Shown: positions 14,910 through 23,379, numbered from the stretch's first letter. The stretch: DNA of 24,230 bases from JAJZXY01 sp046706185 (GCA_046706185.1 JBJKPR010000054.1:1-24230), one strand, 5' to 3'. A program made the numbers and translations. Notes: generated from the letters alone by a model not told the origin.

Positions 14910-15965
14910 TTGCAGGAGACGGATGAAGAGAGCAACTACCCATACGTGACAGCGAGGGTGAGGGCAAAGAAGGCGAAGCTTCTGAAGAGCGACTCGTATC
15001 AGAAAATGCTTCTTATGAGTGTTTCAGAGATAGGCAGGATGCTTGGCGAAAGCGAGTACAGGCGAGAAATGGCGGAGTATGGAGGTACGATGGAGGGTGC
15101 CTCCCTTGTTGAGTTTGCCACATACAGAAACCTTGCCAGTGTACTGAAGGATATACTGCATTACTGCACATCCGAACTGAGGGAGATGGTTGCAGCGTAC
15201 CTTGGCAAATGGGATGCGCACAACCTGAAGGTAGTCCTCAGGGGAAGGTATGCATCTGCAACAGTGCAGCAGACGGAGTGGCAGCTAATTCCTGCAGGCT
15301 CTTTCAGGATTGAGTTTCTCAGGTCCCTCATGGTTATGAGCGCAGTCGATGACATGCTTGCCGCATCGAGAAGGGCCGGCCTTCCACTTTCCGAGGAGGC
15401 AGTGCGCTCCTACAAGACCACAAGGAGGCTCTCGACGCTGGAGGATGAGATAGACAAAGGATACTATGCCAGGCTGCTTGCAACTGACACCAGCGACGAA
15501 GCAGCATCAATATTCATTGCATTCATCAGGAGGGAGATCGATGTTCACAATCTTCAGACTGTTTTGAGGCTGAAGACAGAGGGGTTGCATCCGGAGCAGA
15601 AACTGCCATATCTCGTCCCCGGCGGGCTTAACTTCGGCATGAAGGTGCTAAGGCAGCTTGTGGAGCTGCCCACTGTTGATGATATGGTCTCTGCAATAAG
15701 GTCAAGGAGGAGCTATGCAAATGTGGTGCAGGAGGAAGCGAAGTTCGAGCACGGATGGGCAGACCTGCGCTCCGTTGCGATGGCTCTTGACCGTGTTCAT
15801 GTGCTCGAATCACAGAAGCTGGAAAAGCTCAATCCGCTTTCGATACTGCCAGTACTCGACTACATGCTCCGAAAGGAGATCGAGGTGAGGAACATAAGGA
15901 TCCTTGCCAGGGGAAAGCAGTCAGGCTTAACGGCGGATGAGATAAGGTCCGTCCTCGTCATTTGA
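14910..15965 (+). CDS. atpC: A-type ATP synthase subunit C (rotor-shaft socket)
   Basis: A 351-residue helical protein made of three similar repeats. It sits between the K ring and the central stalk (subunits D and F). Family features are the early YPYVTARVRAKKAKLL and the repeated pattern with WDAHNLKVVLRG, REIDVHNLQTVLRLK and EIEVRNIRILARGK. These Asn-Leu/Ile-x-x-x-Leu motifs recur in each repeat. Two starts are possible: GTG 14901 overlapping the atpE stop, and TTG 14910, which has GGTGA five bases upstream as in neighbouring genes. TTG 14910 is preferred. Confidence 0.92.
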   Translation: MQETDEESNYPYVTARVRAKKAKLLKSDSYQKMLLMSVSEIGRMLGESEYRREMAEYGGTMEGASLVEFATYRNLASVLKDILHYCTSELREMVAAYLGKWDAHNLKVVLRGRYASATVQQTEWQLIPAGSFRIEFLRSLMVMSAVDDMLAASRRAGLPLSEEAVRSYKTTRRLSTLEDEIDKGYYARLLATDTSDEAASIFIAFIRREIDVHNLQTVLRLKTEGLHPEQKLPYLVPGGLNFGMKVLRQLVELPTVDDMVSAIRSRRSYANVVQEEAKFEHGWADLRSVAMALDRVHVLESQKLEKLNPLSILPVLDYMLRKEIEVRNIRILARGKQSGLTADEIRSVLVI

Positions 15966-15975
15966 GGGTGTTACA

Positions 15976-16275
15976 TTGATCGTTGGTGTAATCGGTTCGG
16001 AAGAATTTGTCCTTGGTTTCAGGCTTGCAGGCGTGAAAAAGTGCTTCCAGGGCAGGGCAGAGCAGGCGAATGAGCTTGTCACAGAGGCAATCAAAGAAGG
16101 AACCGCAGGCGTTCTGCTTGTCGAGGAGGCATTCTTCGACATGCTTTCACAGAGGACAAGGGAAGTGATCAGGGGGAGTATCTCTCCTGTGGTGCTTGAG
16201 ATAGGTCTGGGGGAAAGTGAGCTGAGGGACAAGGTCAGACGCGCGGTTGGCGTCGACCTGTACAGGAGCATGTGA
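15976..16275 (+). CDS. atpF: A-type ATP synthase subunit F (central stalk)
   Basis: A 99-residue small alpha/beta protein of the central stalk, binding subunit D and contacting B. The N-terminus IVGVIGSEEFVLGFRLAGV and the middle AGVLLVEEAFFDML match the family. The start is TTG 15976: no ATG or GTG fits the conserved N-terminus, and GGTG with five bases' spacing precedes it. The stop TGA overlaps the GAGGGT ribosome-binding-like sequence of atpA, suggesting translational coupling. Confidence 0.92.
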   Translation: MIVGVIGSEEFVLGFRLAGVKKCFQGRAEQANELVTEAIKEGTAGVLLVEEAFFDMLSQRTREVIRGSISPVVLEIGLGESELRDKVRRAVGVDLYRSM

Positions 16276-16284
16276 GGGTTTTAC

Positions 16285-18546
16285 TTGAAAGGAGCCGGAG
16301 AAAAGGGAAAGGTTTCCAAGGTCGCAGGACCGGCTGTCACAGTGTCAGGCATGCGCCCAGGCATGTATGACGTCGTCTACGTCGGAGAGGAAAGGCTGAT
16401 GGGCGAAGTCATAAGGCTTGCGGGTGGAAAAGCTGTAGTCCAAGTGTACGAGGACACAGCTGGAATAAGACCCGGAGAGACTGTGACAGGAACAGGGAAA
16501 CCGCTTACCGTGAAGCTCGGCCCCGGCCTTCTGGGCAGCATATTCGACGGCATACAGCGGCCCCTTCAGGTGATGAGGGAGAGCCACGGTGACTTCATAG
16601 GACGGGGAATAACTGCGGATGCGATAGACAGGAAAAAGCAATGGCAGTTCACGCCTGAGGTAAGGAAGGGGACAGAGGTGGTGCAGGGACAGACCGTGGG
16701 CACCGTTCGGGAAAACAGGCTCGAGCACAGGATAATGGTGCCGCCTGGGATGAAGGGTACAATGAGAAGGATCGAGGATGGCACCCTGACTGTTGAGGAG
16801 CCGATCTGTGAGCTGGAGGACGGGTCGGTGTTTTCCATGTCACACGACTGGCCGGTGAGACGCGGCAGGCCGTTTGTGCGAAAGAAGAGACCGGACGTCC
16901 CGATGATCACTGGCCAGCGTGTAATAGACACGCTCTTCCCGATAGCAAAGGGAGGGACGGGATCGATACCCGGCGGGTTCGGCACCGGGAAGTGCGTCTC
17001 GGGGGACACGATGGTTCTGCTCGCAGACGGCAGGGAGCGGGCGCTGGAAGACATATTCTGGGACGCATCCTCATCAGGTGAGGCAGTGAACTCACGTGAT
17101 GGGTTCGGCCGAGCCGAAACGACTGCGAGGCTGACGCGGCCGCTGAAGCTGCGGTCCTTCGACGGAAAAGGCATTGTGGAATCGCTCGCAACGCATGCCT
17201 ACATGGGCAGGAGTTCTACGATGGTGGAACTCCTCTTTGATGACGGAACATCGCTGCATCTCACGCCTGTCCACAGGCTCCATCTCATTTCAGGAGGTAC
17301 TGTCAGGGAGAGACAGGCTGCTCTAGCAAGACCTGGGGACAGAGTGCTTTCTCTTCCGGAAGGAGCGTGGGGGCATGCCTCGAGGATAGGTTACTCGGAG
17401 TTCACTAGCAGGACAGTCAGGTCGGTGAGGCGCATAGACGGCGGCGCCGTCTATGACCTGACGGTTCCTCTGCATCACAACTTTGCTGGCGGAAGCGGCA
17501 TATTCCTGCATAACACGGTAACTCAGCAGCAGCTTGCGAAGTGGAGCGACGTGGATGTCGTCATTTATGTGGGATGCGGTGAAAGGGGAAACGAGATGAC
17601 GGAGGTCCTCACGACCTTTCCCTTTCTTGAAGATCCCAGGACTAGGTCGCCCATGATGGGCAGGACAGTGCTGATCGCAAACACTTCAAACATGCCCATA
17701 GCGGCTAGGGAAGCGTCTGTGTATACCGGCATGGCGCTTGGTGAATACTACAGGGATATGGGCTACGATGTCAGCCTGATGGCCGACTCAACCTCCAGAT
17801 GGGCGGAGGCCATGAGGGAAATTTCCTCAAGGATGGAGGAGATGCCCGGTGAGGAGGGCTTCCCTGCATACCTTTCTGCGAGGCTTTCAGACTTTTATGA
17901 AAGGGCCGGGAGGGTGGAAACGCTTTCGGGCAGGTCGGGAAGCATCACTGTCATAGGCGCAGTGAGCCCGTCTGGGGGAGATCTCAGCGAGCCAGTGACA
18001 CAGAACACACTCAGGATAACCAAGACGCTATGGGCCCTCGATTCCAAGCTCAGGGAGAGGAGACATTTTCCGGCAATCAACTGGCTTACCTCCTACTCGC
18101 TGTATACAGAGCAGCTGGACCAGTGGTACATGGAGAAGATAGACCCCGACTTCCCTGAGATCAGAAGATGGGCGCTGACAACCCTCAAGAAGGAGGCTGA
18201 GCTCCAGGAAATCGTCCAGCTGGTCGGCTCCGATGCGCTTCCGGTGGAACAGCAGCTCCTGCTTGAGATAGCGTCCATGCTGAGGGAGTTCTTCCTCCAG
18301 CAGAGCGCATTCCATCCTGTCGACACCTTCTCGCCCATGAAGCGCCAGTTCAGCTTCCTCAGTCTTGTCAAACGTTATGCAGACCTTGCGGAGAGGGCTG
18401 TCGGGAAGGGAGTTTCTCTTGAAAGGCTTTCCACGATGGCAAGCAGGAACAGGCTTGCAAAGGCGAAGTTCAACGAGGCAATGGATGAAGAGCTTTCAGC
18501 CATTCCAGACCAGATGGACAGGGAGTTTCTTGAGCTGGAGGGGTGA
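16285..18546 (+). CDS. atpA: A-type ATP synthase catalytic subunit A, interrupted by an intein
   Basis: A 753-codon frame coding a 579-residue extein plus a 174-residue intein. Subunit A hydrolyses or makes ATP in the A3B3 head. Extein features are the N-terminal barrel starting GKVSKVAGPAVTV, the A-type bulge region (about 110-200), the P-loop GGFGTGK (230-236) continued after the intein by Thr411, GCGERGNEMTEVL, and Walker B LMADSTSRWAEAMREIS. The reading frame is intact, so splicing should give a normal subunit. TTG 16285 must be the start: an in-frame TGA lies nine bases upstream (16273-16275), and the conserved N-terminus begins eight codons after the TTG. GAGGGT is placed five bases before it. 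The stop overlaps the GTG of atpB. Confidence 0.96.
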   Translation: MKGAGEKGKVSKVAGPAVTVSGMRPGMYDVVYVGEERLMGEVIRLAGGKAVVQVYEDTAGIRPGETVTGTGKPLTVKLGPGLLGSIFDGIQRPLQVMRESHGDFIGRGITADAIDRKKQWQFTPEVRKGTEVVQGQTVGTVRENRLEHRIMVPPGMKGTMRRIEDGTLTVEEPICELEDGSVFSMSHDWPVRRGRPFVRKKRPDVPMITGQRVIDTLFPIAKGGTGSIPGGFGTGKCVSGDTMVLLADGRERALEDIFWDASSSGEAVNSRDGFGRAETTARLTRPLKLRSFDGKGIVESLATHAYMGRSSTMVELLFDDGTSLHLTPVHRLHLISGGTVRERQAALARPGDRVLSLPEGAWGHASRIGYSEFTSRTVRSVRRIDGGAVYDLTVPLHHNFAGGSGIFLHNTVTQQQLAKWSDVDVVIYVGCGERGNEMTEVLTTFPFLEDPRTRSPMMGRTVLIANTSNMPIAAREASVYTGMALGEYYRDMGYDVSLMADSTSRWAEAMREISSRMEEMPGEEGFPAYLSARLSDFYERAGRVETLSGRSGSITVIGAVSPSGGDLSEPVTQNTLRITKTLWALDSKLRERRHFPAINWLTSYSLYTEQLDQWYMEKIDPDFPEIRRWALTTLKKEAELQEIVQLVGSDALPVEQQLLLEIASMLREFFLQQSAFHPVDTFSPMKRQFSFLSLVKRYADLAERAVGKGVSLERLSTMASRNRLAKAKFNEAMDEELSAIPDQMDREFLELEG
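16993..17514 (+). other. Mini-intein in AtpA at the P-loop (174 residues)
   Basis: The insertion begins with Cys (CVSGDTMVLLADG, splicing block A) directly after the P-loop lysine. It ends in LHN (block G) directly before the P-loop threonine. Block B is GTSLHLTPVHRLHL, with Thr and His of the TxxH motif. Block F is GAVYDLTVPLHHNFAGG. There is no room for a LAGLIDADG or HNH endonuclease, so it is a splicing-only mini-intein, inherited vertically or decayed. Thr serves as the +1 nucleophile. Recalled from memory, the T. acidophilum VMA intein has the same site, nearly the same length and the same opening CVSGDT. Until it splices, the ATPase active site is broken. Confidence 0.93.
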
Positions 18547-19946
18547 AATTGCCCAGGGAGTACAGGGCCATAACACAGGTGACTGGGCCGCTCATTTTTG
18601 TCCGTTCAGTAGAGCCGGTGGCGTACAACGAACTCGTTACTGTGAGGCTGGCCGACGGCACGGTCAAGCGCGGACAGGTTCTTGAAACATCCGAGGAGAC
18701 AATAGTTGTGCAGCTCTTCGAGGATACGGCCGGCATAGACGTGAGCGCTACGGTGCGGTTTCTCGGCGAGACCATGAAGATAGCAGTGTCCAAGGGGATG
18801 CTTGGCAGGCTTCTTTCAGGTTCCGGAGATCCGATTGACGACGGTCCCCGCATCATACCAGACGAGAGGAGGGACATCAACGGTTCTGCAATCAACCCGT
18901 GGGCGAGGGAGAACCCCGAGGAGTTCATCGAGACCGGCATTTCGGCGATAGACGGCATGAACACCCTCGTCAGGGGCCAGAAGCTGCCCATATTCTCCGG
19001 TGCAGGACTGCCGCATGACGACATAGCGCTGCAGATCGCAAGGCAGGCAAATGTCTCGGGAGTGACAGGAGAGTTCGCAGTTGTGTTTGCAGGGATGGGG
19101 ATAACAAGCGAGGAGGCAGAGTACTTCATAGAGGACTTCCAGAAGACAGGGGCTATAGACAGGTCTGTTGTTTTCCTCAATCTCGGCGATGACCCGGCGG
19201 TCGAACGGCTGATAACGCCGAGGATTGCGTTAACGACAGCAGAGTACCTTGCGTTCCGCCACGGGATGCAGGTTCTTGTCATAATGACAGACATGACAAA
19301 CTACTGCGAAGCGCTCAGACAGGTCAGCGCGGCCAGGGGTGAGGTTCCTGGGAGAAGAGGATATCCGGGCTACATGTACACTGACCTGGCCGGTCTGTAC
19401 GAAAGGGCAGGCAGGATCAAGGGGAACGGCGGCTCAATCACCCAGATACCCATCCTGTCCATGCCCGGGGACGACATCACTCATCCTGTCCCTGACCTTA
19501 CAGGTTACATAACCGAGGGACAGATAGTTGCAGAAAGGGGACTGCACATGTCAGGCATCTATCCCCCGATAGACGTGAGGAGATCCCTGTCAAGGCAGAT
19601 GAACCAGGGGATAGGTGAAGGTAGGACGAGGGAGGACCACAAGGCGATATCTGACCAGTGTTTCGCCGCCTATGCAAGGGGAAGGGATCTCAGGGGGCTC
19701 ATGTCCATCGTGGGAAAGGAGGCGCTTTCGTCCAAGGACAGGAAGTACCTTGAATTCGCTGACATCTTCGAGAAGACAATCATCGCGCAGGGAAAAGGGG
19801 AAAGGCGCACGATACAGGAGACGCTCGGGAGGATGTGGAGGGCCGTGTCGGTTCTTCCGGTGGAAGAGCTCACGCGAATAGATGAGAAGTACATTGAAAA
19901 GTACCGCAGCGGGGCAGAGGGGGCAAGGATCGATGGCGGCGGCTGA
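18543..19946 (+). CDS. atpB: A-type ATP synthase regulatory subunit B
   Basis: A 467-residue subunit alternating with A in the head. It binds nucleotide but is not catalytic. It has the N-terminal REYRAITQVTGPLIFV, GKMLGR-like KGMLGRLLSGSG, the degenerate nucleotide loop IFSGAGLPHDDIALQIARQA typical of B subunits, then FLNLGDDPAVERLITPR and RRGYPGYMYTDLAGLYERAG. There is no intein. The start GTG 18543 overlaps the atpA stop (GTGA); TTG 18549 is a weaker alternative. It overlaps atpD by 14 bases. Confidence 0.96.
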   Translation: MKLPREYRAITQVTGPLIFVRSVEPVAYNELVTVRLADGTVKRGQVLETSEETIVVQLFEDTAGIDVSATVRFLGETMKIAVSKGMLGRLLSGSGDPIDDGPRIIPDERRDINGSAINPWARENPEEFIETGISAIDGMNTLVRGQKLPIFSGAGLPHDDIALQIARQANVSGVTGEFAVVFAGMGITSEEAEYFIEDFQKTGAIDRSVVFLNLGDDPAVERLITPRIALTTAEYLAFRHGMQVLVIMTDMTNYCEALRQVSAARGEVPGRRGYPGYMYTDLAGLYERAGRIKGNGGSITQIPILSMPGDDITHPVPDLTGYITEGQIVAERGLHMSGIYPPIDVRRSLSRQMNQGIGEGRTREDHKAISDQCFAAYARGRDLRGLMSIVGKEALSSKDRKYLEFADIFEKTIIAQGKGERRTIQETLGRMWRAVSVLPVEELTRIDEKYIEKYRSGAEGARIDGGG

Positions 19947-20583
19947 AGTCAAGCCCACGAGGGCCGAGCTGATTGACGTCAGGAGGAGAATAGACATAAC
20001 CGAAGGAGGGCACAGGATACTCAGGCTGAGGAGGGACGGCCTCATACTGGAGTTTTTCAAGGTTCTCAAGGATGCGGTTGAGGTCAGGAAGAAGATAATG
20101 CAGCAGTACATCGATGCGAGGCACGCTCTTTCGATAGCCCAGGCGATAGATGGTGCACTCGTTGTCTCGTCAGCTGCAAATGCAGTTTCGGAGATACCGC
20201 CGGTCGAAGTCGGTGAGAGGAACATAATAGGCCTCAGGACTGCCAGGATAACCTCTTCATTCAGGATACCTGACCCGCAGAACAGGGGGTACGGCATAAT
20301 AGGCACGTCATACCACATAGACTACGCTGCAGAGCTGTACGCCCTTCTCCTCGAGACTGCCATCAGGGCAGCAGAGATAGAGGCGACGATGAGGAAGTTG
20401 CTCGACGAGATCGAAAGGGCGAGGAGGCGGGTGAGCGCGCTCGAATTCGTCGTGCTGCCCGAGCTCAGGGGGGCGGAGTCGTTCATAAGGATGAGGCTGG
20501 AGGAGCTGGAAAGGGAGGACAAGTTCAGGATGAAGAGGATCAAGCAGAGGGCCGAAAGCTCTCCGGGGCCATCTGCCTTCTGA
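19933..20583 (+). CDS. atpD: A-type ATP synthase subunit D (central rotor shaft)
   Basis: A 216-residue protein of two long helices forming the shaft inside A3B3. The N-terminal helix (PTRAELIDVRRRIDITEGGH, then LRRDGLILEFFKVL) and the C-terminal helix (RARRRVSALEFVVLPELRGA) carry the family motifs. The frame opens at 19882, but ATG 19933 matches the family start and overlaps the end of atpB, as is usual in this operon. It is the last gene of the operon; a gap of 104 bases follows, containing a small CTCC/GGAG hairpin but no clear poly-T terminator. Confidence 0.94.
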   Translation: MAAAEVKPTRAELIDVRRRIDITEGGHRILRLRRDGLILEFFKVLKDAVEVRKKIMQQYIDARHALSIAQAIDGALVVSSAANAVSEIPPVEVGERNIIGLRTARITSSFRIPDPQNRGYGIIGTSYHIDYAAELYALLLETAIRAAEIEATMRKLLDEIERARRRVSALEFVVLPELRGAESFIRMRLEELEREDKFRMKRIKQRAESSPGPSAF

Positions 20584-20687
20584 ACGGTCGTGCGCAGGAC
20601 TGTCTCCTTCCGGAGGGGTGCGCGAGTTCTGAGGATCAGAAAAAGGTAATAAGGCGACGGGCATCTGTTAAAGCCGGAAGTGCTTCA

Positions 20688-21635
20688 ATGGTAGGGATAA
20701 CCGGGTTTTCGGTATTTGCGAATTCGCTTGTGCTTCAGACTTCGGACGTTGTGAACTTCGCAATCACCGGCATAGTGGTGCTGATACTCGTAATAATACT
20801 TGTAGGGGCATCAGTAAAGGTCGTGAAGGAGTACCAGAGGATAGTCAACTTCAGGCTTGGAAAGGTGCAGGCGGAGAAGGGGCCCGGTATCGTGATGGTC
20901 TTCCCGGTAATCGACAGGCCTGTCAGGGTCGACCTGAGAGAGCGTTTCCTCCAGATACCGCATCAGACCTGCATCACAAAGGACAACGCGCCTGTGGACA
21001 TTGATTTCATAATTTACTTCAAGGTCATAAACGCCGCGGACTCGGTAGTGCAGGTGAACAACTTCGAGGGTGCGGCAATGGGTATTGCGACAACAACTCT
21101 CCGTGCAGTCATCGGAGACATCAACCTCGACGAGGTTCTTTCCAAGAGGGAGGATATCAACGCTGTCCTGAGAACAAAGCTCGATGAAGTGACAATAAGG
21201 TGGGGCGTCAAGGTGACAAACGTTGAGATCAGGGAGATACTGCCGCCGAAGAATGTGTCCGACGCAATGATACTCCAGATGTCTGCTGAGAGGAGCAGGA
21301 GGGCCGTCGTTACTGAGGCAGAGGGCAAGAAATCAGCGGCAATAACTGTCGCAGAGGGCGACAGGCAGAGCGCAATACTCAGAGCGGAGGGGAGCAAGCA
21401 GTCTGCAATCCTTCAGGCTGAAGGGTACGCACAGGCACTGTCCACCGTCTTCGGAGCGGCGAAGACAATCGACCAGAAGACGCTGACCATTCAGTACCTG
21501 GACACGCTCAAGGCACTTGGAAGCAGCCCATCCACCAAGTTCATACTGCCGACAGAGTTCACGCAGCTCCTGCAGCCCATCCGGGCAATGATCGAGAGCG
21601 CGGAGAAAGAGGCTTCGAAGGGTGAACAAGAGTGA
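20688..21635 (+). CDS. Slipin (stomatin-like SPFH membrane protein)
   Basis: A 315-residue protein with one N-terminal membrane segment (about 24-46, ITGIVVLILVIILVGASV). The SPFH/band-7 domain follows, beginning VKEYQRIVNFRLGKVQ, through GPGIVMVFPVIDRPVRVDLR and ILPPKNVSDAMILQMSAER. The helical C-terminal region has repeated AEG-x-x-x-SAI units, which favour oligomerisation. Slipins form membrane microdomain scaffolds and are classically paired with NfeD proteins; in Pyrococcus horikoshii the slipin partner is cut by the NfeD protease. Its stop overlaps the start of a short NfeD gene. A TATA-like GGTAATAAGG (20645-20654) suggests a promoter separate from the atp operon. Confidence 0.93.
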   Translation: MVGITGFSVFANSLVLQTSDVVNFAITGIVVLILVIILVGASVKVVKEYQRIVNFRLGKVQAEKGPGIVMVFPVIDRPVRVDLRERFLQIPHQTCITKDNAPVDIDFIIYFKVINAADSVVQVNNFEGAAMGIATTTLRAVIGDINLDEVLSKREDINAVLRTKLDEVTIRWGVKVTNVEIREILPPKNVSDAMILQMSAERSRRAVVTEAEGKKSAAITVAEGDRQSAILRAEGSKQSAILQAEGYAQALSTVFGAAKTIDQKTLTIQYLDTLKALGSSPSTKFILPTEFTQLLQPIRAMIESAEKEASKGEQE

Positions 21636-22069
21636 CGGCCGACCACGGCTCTCCGAAGGAATCACTCAAGGACAGGCTGTACCTGTTCGGGGTAAGGCAG
21701 CTCGTCCTTGTTGTTGCAGTCGCGGCCGTGGGCGTCTACCTCACGATCTCCGGCATTGTTTACGGCGCGGTAGAAAACGTCATAGGCGGCCTTGTGATCG
21801 TGTTCATAGGCATTGGTCTCGGATACGGATTCAAAACGACCGCTGTCCGCAGGATAACGAAGCGCTACTATTCCGTTGACACAATCGTTGGGAAGGAAGG
21901 GGTCGCGAAGAGCAGCTTCGATGCAGGCACGAAGGGTGTTGTGAACGTCGACAACGAATACTGGAGTGCAGTCACCGATGACAGGATTTCAGAGGGAGAC
22001 GAGGTCAGCGTCGTCTCGGTAGAGGCTGACAAGGTAACGCTGAGGGTGAAGAAGACGGGACAGGCGTGA
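21632..22069 (+). CDS. Short NfeD-type membrane protein (no protease domain)
   Basis: A 145-residue protein with two membrane helices (about 20-41 and 48-70, separated by a short loop) and a C-terminal OB-fold of the NfeD type (about 80-142). The OB-fold includes GKEGVAKSSFDAGTKGVVNV, EYWSAVTDD and EGDEVSVVSVEADKVTLRVK. Short NfeD proteins lack the ClpP-like domain and are thought to assist slipins in the membrane. The start GTG 21632 overlaps the slipin stop, with GGTGA six bases upstream, so the two are translationally coupled. It ends five bases from the stop of the oppositely oriented long NfeD gene. Confidence 0.88.
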   Translation: MTADHGSPKESLKDRLYLFGVRQLVLVVAVAAVGVYLTISGIVYGAVENVIGGLVIVFIGIGLGYGFKTTAVRRITKRYYSVDTIVGKEGVAKSSFDAGTKGVVNVDNEYWSAVTDDRISEGDEVSVVSVEADKVTLRVKKTGQA

Positions 22070-22074
22070 GCGGC

Positions 22075-23379
22075 TCAGCTGCTGCCTCCCCCGCTGTCCA
22101 CCGCCTCGACCCTTATCCTGCCGTCAACGTACTCCGCCACCCTTACAACACGGCCCCTGCTTATCGGCGTGTCCGAGAAGCAGGTCCAGTCCTCAGAGCC
22201 AACGACGCAGACACCGTCCTTTCCAGGGACAACGTCTGTAAGCATCCTTCCCTCCATTCCCTCGACCCTTCTGGGGTCGACAAGTTTTGGCTGTGACATA
22301 AGCACCTTCCTTATCTTTGCGAGATAAATGAAGCCAATAACCAGCAGCCCCCCCACAACGCCCATCAGCACGTAGCTCAATGCGCCGTACGGGGCGGGGG
22401 AATATCCGCTTGAATTGCCTGCAAGGAGCCATGTGCCTACAAGCCCCACCGCCACACCGCCTGTGACGAAGATGCCGTGCCCCGCCTTCAGCTCAATCAA
22501 AATCAGTATGGCAGACATTATCAGGAGCAGTATTGCAACTGCCGGTGCACCGATCGCCTCCGCCCCGAGGAATCCAAGTGCGATCATGGCAGCAGCGACA
22601 ACAGTCAGGAATACCGTCCTGTGAAGCATGTCTATAGCAAGCGCGACAAAGCCGACGACCATCAGCAGGCCGTCGACAAGCGAATTGCTGATGAAGCTCA
22701 GGAACATGTCGTATATCGGCTCACCGAAGTAGTGCAGCTGGGCGCTGCTGAAGCCGATGATGGACAGGAAATCCTGGAACGTCTGTGCAAGGCCGGTGGC
22801 AAGACCAATGGAAGCTGCTGTTGAAGCGTCGTAAGCGGTGTTGTTCTGCGCCATGCTGACTGCTGCGCTTACATTGTAATGGTTGGCTGCAGCAAGGCTC
22901 TGTATGTACGCCACCATTGCATTCTGCACATGCTGCTGCTCGGACTGCGTCCCTCCGACGATATACGGGGTCGACGGGCCGATGAACGACCCGTTAGCCA
23001 TGTAGATTGCATTTGTTGAGAGCGCTACGTAGCTGCCCGCAGACGCGGCCATCCCGTCTGAAGGGACATAAGTGTAGACTGAAAGGCCATGCGACTCGAC
23101 GCTCTGAACAGCACTGACTATGGTGAGCATGTCGTTGAGCAGCCCTCCTGGAGTGTCCATTATGATTATCATGTCGTAATGATTGCTTATTGCGCCGGCG
23201 GCAGCTTTCTGAACGTAGTCTGCTGCACCCTGGTCCACCGATATGTTGAATGTGACCACGAGCGCACCGGTGGGCGCAGCCGCGGGAGCAGCCGCGTCGG
23301 CGGACTGAAGCGCAGGAACTGCAAGAATTACCGAGAACACAAACAGAGCCAGTATTGCCCGGCGTCCACCGCTTTTCAC
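22075..23379 (-). CDS. Long NfeD protein: ClpP-class membrane serine protease domain, membrane helices, OB-fold
   Basis: A 434-residue protein with signal sequence (1-30), then a ClpP/SppA-like protease domain (about 38-200). This has MDTPGGLLNDM and the nucleophile Ser113 in MAASAGSYVAL. Four or five membrane helices follow (about 235-370), then a C-terminal NfeD OB-fold (about 380-430, GKDGVCVVGSEDWTCFSDTP). Compared from memory with PH1510 of Pyrococcus horikoshii (Ser97/Lys138), the lysine position appears to be His150. No Lys occurs between residue 58 and the membrane region, so activity is doubtful or uses another base. The start is GTG 23379, with a weak TATA-like element (CTTCTATC) centred 26 bases upstream. 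The gene converges with the slipin/short NfeD pair. Confidence 0.9.
   Translation of the reverse strand: MKSGGRRAILALFVFSVILAVPALQSADAAAPAAAPTGALVVTFNISVDQGAADYVQKAAAGAISNHYDMIIIMDTPGGLLNDMLTIVSAVQSVESHGLSVYTYVPSDGMAASAGSYVALSTNAIYMANGSFIGPSTPYIVGGTQSEQQHVQNAMVAYIQSLAAANHYNVSAAVSMAQNNTAYDASTAASIGLATGLAQTFQDFLSIIGFSSAQLHYFGEPIYDMFLSFISNSLVDGLLMVVGFVALAIDMLHRTVFLTVVAAAMIALGFLGAEAIGAPAVAILLLIMSAILILIELKAGHGIFVTGGVAVGLVGTWLLAGNSSGYSPAPYGALSYVLMGVVGGLLVIGFIYLAKIRKVLMSQPKLVDPRRVEGMEGRMLTDVVPGKDGVCVVGSEDWTCFSDTPISRGRVVRVAEYVDGRIRVEAVDSGGGSS

Noticed and set aside
14386..14967. 193-codon minus-strand frame opposite atpE
   Set aside because: It lies fully antisense to a well-supported ATP synthase gene, and its Cys/His/Pro-rich translation is typical of a shadow frame.
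16960..17520. Disrupted P-loop read as a broken atpA
   Set aside because: The insertion is in frame, has all splicing motifs (Cys1, TPVH, terminal His-Asn, +1 Thr), and the flanks join to a perfect P-loop.
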